From positions 1-64,000 of the forward strand of contig CAYFMI010000003.1 of assembly GCA_964344175.1 (NCBI GenBank): a stretch of DNA of 64,000 bases. The letters run 5' to 3'. This stretch comes from NIOZ-UU35 sp964344175. GTDB lineage: Bacteria > Chloroflexota > Anaerolineae > Anaerolineales > UBA11858. The translations under genes and the position numbers were made by a program. The notes beneath the pieces were generated by a model. The model ran no database searches and was not told where the DNA came from. It saw nothing but the letters and a program-made list of their open reading frames with translations. Shown one piece after another: positions 60,493 to 64,000 of the stretch. Numbering within the stretch: the first letter of the stretch is position 1; each line of letters starts with the position of its first letter.

Positions 60493-61170
60493 TTAAGGTT
60501 CCAGCAACAAAGACAACGTCGCCTGAACGGGTGTCAACAACGAGGTTTCATCGGGTTCGGAGGGGGGTGCAAAGGGCATGCGTTTTTGACCATTTGCCCG
60601 CGATGCCAAACGTTCGACCAGGCGCTCTAAATGTGGAACAGCCTCCACAAAACCCACCCGGCCTAAGAAGTGAATCGCCTGTTTGCGCAGAGGTACGGCT
60701 ACCCGACGATCGGCAGCCAACTCTGTGAGAATTGTCCCGGCATGAGAGCATAACCGGAAGATCGCGGCAACATGCGACTCGACCGATGGCTCCATATCTG
60801 CCACTTCAAGGGTCGCCAAAATGGTTCCCCGGCCCATCACCACACAATGTGCCTTGAGTTGCTGTCTGACATTTTTCAGGGGCTGTTCTCCCTCTTCCGG
60901 AGTTAATACTTCCCCCAAAGTTTCGATCACGCGCTGCCTGAATCTCAAATCTGGATCAATCAAACGAGTTGCCAGAACATAGGCCACAAGTGGAGAAATT
61001 TGAGGCGCGTTCAAGGCATTCAATTGATCTAAGCTTTCATGGCGGATGTTAACCTCCGGAGAAACGACTCCCTCTAACGCCTGCCATACGGATGGAAATA
61101 ACTCGGCAGTTCCGGAAATTGAGTCTGAAAATTCTAAAAATGTTAACTGGGGAAAATGCATCTCTGGCAT
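60493..61170 (-). CDS. HEAT-like repeat protein
   Basis: A 225-residue helical protein without catalytic motifs. Two or three HEAT/ARM-like helix pairs are visible (ESLDQLNALNAPQISPLVAYVLATRLIDPDLRFRQRVIETLGEVL; LRKQAIHFLGRVGFVEAVPHLERLVERLA). Such scaffolds mediate protein binding. The frame extends to 61188, but the ATG at 61170 lies 6 nt after TATACT, fitting a leaderless message. No ribosome binding site. Partner unknown. Confidence 0.65.
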   Translation of the reverse strand: MPEMHFPQLTFLEFSDSISGTAELFPSVWQALEGVVSPEVNIRHESLDQLNALNAPQISPLVAYVLATRLIDPDLRFRQRVIETLGEVLTPEEGEQPLKNVRQQLKAHCVVMGRGTILATLEVADMEPSVESHVAAIFRLCSHAGTILTELAADRRVAVPLRKQAIHFLGRVGFVEAVPHLERLVERLASRANGQKRMPFAPPSEPDETSLLTPVQATLSLLLEP

Positions 61171-61176
61171 GAAATC

Positions 61177-61182
61177 AGTATA
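61177..61182 (-). promoter_or_regulatory. -10 box of the leaderless HEAT-like gene
   Basis: TATACT on the minus strand, 6 nt before the ATG at 61170. Confidence 0.5.
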
Positions 61183-61301
61183 CCTCACATCGCATCATTC
61201 TGCGAAGGGTTTCGAGAGTGTCTTCGAAAATCTCTCGGTCGGTCACGCATCGGTGAGGCATGTAGGTGCAGATTATCGAAATTTTAATTAGGACAACTAT
61301 T

Positions 61302-61310
61302 TGCTATAAT
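61302..61310 (+). promoter_or_regulatory. Extended -10 promoter of the DUF3048/SdrB gene
   Basis: TGC-TATAAT, 38 nt upstream of the ATG at 61349, which follows GGAGG. Confidence 0.6.
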
Positions 61311-61348
61311 CATTTCGAAACCAAAGCCCCAAATTCATGGAGGACGTC

Positions 61349-63064
61349 ATGCAGCGTATTCGCGCACATCTAAGAACCGCAGTTTTCCTTTTAGCCCTCA
61401 TCACCATTCTCGCCGGAACTCTTGTTCCCGCACCAATCGCCATTGCCACCGATGAAGCCCCCCCTGGCGAAGGAGGCAATATCATCGGGCCAGGGCTATC
61501 CAGTTTCCCGCCGGGGTACAACCCTCTCACAGGGCTGCCCGTCACCGACCCCGCAAATTTAGAACTTCCCGCAGTGTTGACCTCCATCACCAACTTCCCG
61601 GTATCGGCACGCCCACAAGCGGGGACATCCTTCGCACCCTACATCTTCGAACTGTATATCAGCAACGGGATGACGCGTTTCTTGTCTCTGTTCTACGGCG
61701 ACTATCCAGAAATTGAAATCCCGGTCAGTGGGGATTGCCCAATCCGTGAAGAACCCTTTGTAGCCTCTGGGCTTATTCTGGGAAACTATGTCTGGCATGA
61801 CGAAAATGGAGATGGGCTGCAGAACTTTGACGAGGGGCCTGTTTCCGGTGTGTGTGTGAACCTATACAACGCTGAAACCGATGAGTTGCTCGAAAGCACC
61901 AGCACCGACTCAAACGGCTACTACGGCTTCAACATCCAGGCTGAACAGCCCTACTACTTAAAGTTCGTCCAGCCCACCGGCATGACCTTCACGCAACAAG
62001 ACCTTGGCGACGACGATTTTGCCGACAGCGACGCAGATCCCGATACGGGCCTTACGCCACCCATCAATGTAACCGGACATGCTTTTGGCTGGGATGTGGG
62101 CTTCATTGGGGAGGGGAATCCGGCAGATTTGGATGGAGGCGAGGGAGGGGCTAATAATGGCAGCGGCGATAGCTCTGGAGAAAACCAGAGTGACACCACC
62201 ACAAGCAGCAGCGAAGAAATTACCACAACGAATTCAGATTTCACCAACCCCGGCACCTGGGTTGGCAACTGGATCGAAGATCTGGTCATCGGCCCGGTGC
62301 GTTCGGGACGCTTGCCTTACAAATGGATCCGCAATTGGTTTTCGTGGAGCTGCCTGATCTATGCCGGCAAATCCGAAGAGGTGGATATTCCCGGCTGCGC
62401 ATCGGTGTTTGGCTCCGATGAAAGCGACATCAATAGCGCCTTTCTGTCGGTAACCCGCCTGAAAGAGATTGCCGAGCAAAGCAAAGCGCCCGGCCAGCCA
62501 ATTGATTATTCGGGCAATACCTATCACGACCTGGCCCCATCCAGCGGTCAATATGATGGGCCGCTCTCTCAGGGTCTAAGCGCAAGCGGCGATGCTAATG
62601 AAGTGCTTATGTTCTACAACTTCTACAACCAGGCCTTGTGGCGCTTCGATCCGCTCTCAGGGGGCTACCTGCGCTACACCGACCTGGCCGACGGCTCGGG
62701 CATGTTCTACTCGGCAACCGACCGTCTCAATGGGCGTCAACTCATCTTCCATAATGTGATCGTACTTTTCGCCCAACACAACGCTCTCACCCCCACCATC
62801 ATCGACATCAACCTGGAATACACCGAAGGGCCTGCCATACTGTTTCGGGATGGCAAAGCCTACAAAATCGCCTGGCGTACCTTTGGCAGCGACCCAGAAA
62901 CAGGACGGCAGCAGCCAATCCGGTTCGTCGATGAAAACGGCAACCCGGTTCCACTACACCCCGGCCAAACCTGGGTACACATGGTCACCTACACCAGCCA
63001 GGCCTGGGAACAATCCCCAGGGAAATGGAAGGTGCGCTTTTACGCGCCGCCCGGAACGGAATAG
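61349..63064 (+). CDS. DUF3048 protein with an inserted SdrB-like domain
   Basis: A 571-residue exported protein. Signal peptide about 1-32. Residues 58-125 match the first half of DUF3048 (NPLTGLPVTDPANL..TSITNFPVSARPQAG..TRFLSLFYGDYPEIE). Then an SdrD_B/Cna-B-like beta-sandwich (about 143-255; GNYVWHDENGDGLQNFDEGPVSGV) and a Gly/Ser/Thr linker (256-300) interrupt it. DUF3048 resumes at about 313 with IGPVRSGRLPY and ends with WRFDPLSGGYLRY and FHNVIVLFAQHN. The ATG at 61349 is 5 nt after GGAGG; an ATG 4 codons earlier is less likely. The enzyme or binding role of DUF3048 is not established. Confidence 0.75.
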   Translation: MQRIRAHLRTAVFLLALITILAGTLVPAPIAIATDEAPPGEGGNIIGPGLSSFPPGYNPLTGLPVTDPANLELPAVLTSITNFPVSARPQAGTSFAPYIFELYISNGMTRFLSLFYGDYPEIEIPVSGDCPIREEPFVASGLILGNYVWHDENGDGLQNFDEGPVSGVCVNLYNAETDELLESTSTDSNGYYGFNIQAEQPYYLKFVQPTGMTFTQQDLGDDDFADSDADPDTGLTPPINVTGHAFGWDVGFIGEGNPADLDGGEGGANNGSGDSSGENQSDTTTSSSEEITTTNSDFTNPGTWVGNWIEDLVIGPVRSGRLPYKWIRNWFSWSCLIYAGKSEEVDIPGCASVFGSDESDINSAFLSVTRLKEIAEQSKAPGQPIDYSGNTYHDLAPSSGQYDGPLSQGLSASGDANEVLMFYNFYNQALWRFDPLSGGYLRYTDLADGSGMFYSATDRLNGRQLIFHNVIVLFAQHNALTPTIIDINLEYTEGPAILFRDGKAYKIAWRTFGSDPETGRQQPIRFVDENGNPVPLHPGQTWVHMVTYTSQAWEQSPGKWKVRFYAPPGTE

Positions 63065-63098
63065 ATAGCCATCTCAAGCCTTTATCAGAGATAATGCT

Positions 63099-64000
63099 GT
63101 GAAGAAAAATCCACACGAGATCGTTCTCCCGCCAGCGTTTCGGCAGCAAATTGTTAACACCTTTCACAAACCAGGGCAAGATTGGTTAGCACAATTACCA
63201 GGTACGCTCGAAAAATTCTGCCAACGCTGGCGGTTGACTTTGTTACCGCCGTTCGAACAGCTTTCCTATAATTTCGTCGTGCCAGTTCGACTTGAAGATG
63301 GCCGCGAAGCCGTTTTAAAACTAGGCATTCCCAATCCTGAATTGGTCTCAGAAATCGAGGCGCTGCGCATCTATGCCGGGCATGGGGTGGCGCGCCTACT
63401 CGAAGCGGATGCTGCCGAGGGAGCATTGCTGATCGAACGCTTGCAACCCGGCCAGGCAGTCAGCATGCTGGACGATGAACAATCTACCTGCATTGCCGCC
63501 CAGATCATGCAGCAGTTCTGTCGCCCCGTACCAAGCAAGCACAACCTCCGCAGTGTAGAGCAGTGGGCTTTGGGAATCACCCGCCTGCGCAAACAGCACC
63601 CCAACGGCAATTCTTCCATTCCATCCCATCTTATCGATAAAGCTGAGAGTCTATTTTCTGAGCTGATCGCTTCTGCGAGTCCGCTGGTGGTTTTGCACGG
63701 CGATCTGCATCATTGGAATATCCTCAGCGCGCAGCGGCAGTCCTGGTTGGCAATTGATCCCAAAGGCGTGGTCGGTGAACCGGCCTTCGAAATCGCCGCC
63801 TGGATGCACAACCCCATGCCCTGGTTGCTGGAACACCCCTCCCCCAGGCGCGTCCTTGCCCGACGTTTGGATCAATTCCGCGAGATCTTACAAATCGACC
63901 GGCAACGCCTGTGGGGGTGGAGTCTGGCGCAGACGGTCCTTTCCGCCTGCTGGTGTCTCGAAGATAAGGCCGGGTGTTCCGACGAGATGATCGCGGTGGC
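63099..64000 (+). CDS. Aminoglycoside 6-phosphotransferase-like kinase (3' end outside window)
   Basis: About 300 residues are visible from a GTG at 63099; the frame is still open at the window edge. It matches the APH(6)/hydroxyurea-phosphotransferase family: an N-terminal kinase lobe with YNFVVPVRLEDGREAVLKLGIP (ATP-site Lys), the hinge LLIERLQPGQ, the catalytic loop HGDLHHWNIL and the metal-binding AIDPKGVVGEPAFEIA. Such kinases inactivate streptomycin-type drugs, but the family also includes kinases of unknown substrate, so resistance is not proven. No ribosome binding site is evident. Confidence 0.8.
   Translation, partial: MKKNPHEIVLPPAFRQQIVNTFHKPGQDWLAQLPGTLEKFCQRWRLTLLPPFEQLSYNFVVPVRLEDGREAVLKLGIPNPELVSEIEALRIYAGHGVARLLEADAAEGALLIERLQPGQAVSMLDDEQSTCIAAQIMQQFCRPVPSKHNLRSVEQWALGITRLRKQHPNGNSSIPSHLIDKAESLFSELIASASPLVVLHGDLHHWNILSAQRQSWLAIDPKGVVGEPAFEIAAWMHNPMPWLLEHPSPRRVLARRLDQFREILQIDRQRLWGWSLAQTVLSACWCLEDKAGCSDEMIAV

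Overview
The window looks like a chromosomal piece of a Chloroflexota bacterium, most likely class Anaerolineae. This is inferred from gene content, not from a marker tree: an M29 aminopeptidase, several secreted proteins with Pro/Thr-rich or SdrB-type segments, a DUF3048 protein, monoderm-type surface enzymes (LCP, LytM, lipoproteins) and no outer-membrane genes. Base composition is moderate and genes are packed, with ATGA and TTGA stop/start overlaps. Many promoters carry an extended -10 (TGN-TATAAT), and several genes appear to have leaderless mRNAs whose -10 box ends 6-7 nt before the ATG. No rRNA, CRISPR array or full insertion sequence was seen. There is one tRNA (Thr, CGT).

Layout. 0-8.98 kb: M29 aminopeptidase, a convergent GT4 glycosyltransferase, tRNA-Thr, uridine kinase, VTT membrane protein, M20 dipeptidase, then a sensor kinase/OmpR regulator pair. 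9.2-14.1 kb: a complete branched-chain amino-acid ABC operon (livK-H-M-G-F) with a terminator just after livK. 14.3-24.6 kb: a CBS-ACT protein, a DnaQ-DinG fused exonuclease/helicase, two secreted cell-wall-hydrolase-like proteins, and a glycosyltransferase/methyltransferase/glycosyltransferase operon. 24.6-32.3 kb: a repeat-containing secreted protein, proline dehydrogenase, a membrane-anchored class A beta-lactamase-like protein, and a leftward set of phosphohexomutase, TatD and polyprenyl synthase. 32.5-39.6 kb: cysteine desulfurase with MnmA (tRNA 2-thiolation), an S9 peptidase, TrmI (apparently with a CTG start), a zinc-ribbon protein and a Nudix CoA pyrophosphatase.

39.6-50.8 kb is the most unusual part. 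It holds ribosomal protein bL25 and a tail-anchored protein made of a strict 15-residue solenoid repeat, whose mRNA leader contains a terminator-like hairpin. Next comes a 109-bp MITE-like element with TA flanks. Finally there is a divergent three-gene operon: a two-TM protein, a 1793-residue TPR protein and a 983-residue protein with a caspase-fold (gingipain/CHAT-like) His/Cys dyad. This operon is the best candidate here for an undescribed system; its function is unknown.

50.8-64 kb: uridine phosphorylase, a YfcE-like phosphoesterase, an S41 protease, an LCP ligase-like protein, SmpB, a phytol/polyprenol-kinase-like membrane protein, histidine ammonia-lyase with an atypical MIO triad, an A-type Fe-S carrier, an SH3 surface protein, a zinc-ribbon protein and a HEAT-like protein. 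The window ends with a DUF3048 protein split by an inserted SdrB-like domain and a truncated aminoglycoside-6-phosphotransferase-like kinase that runs off the edge.
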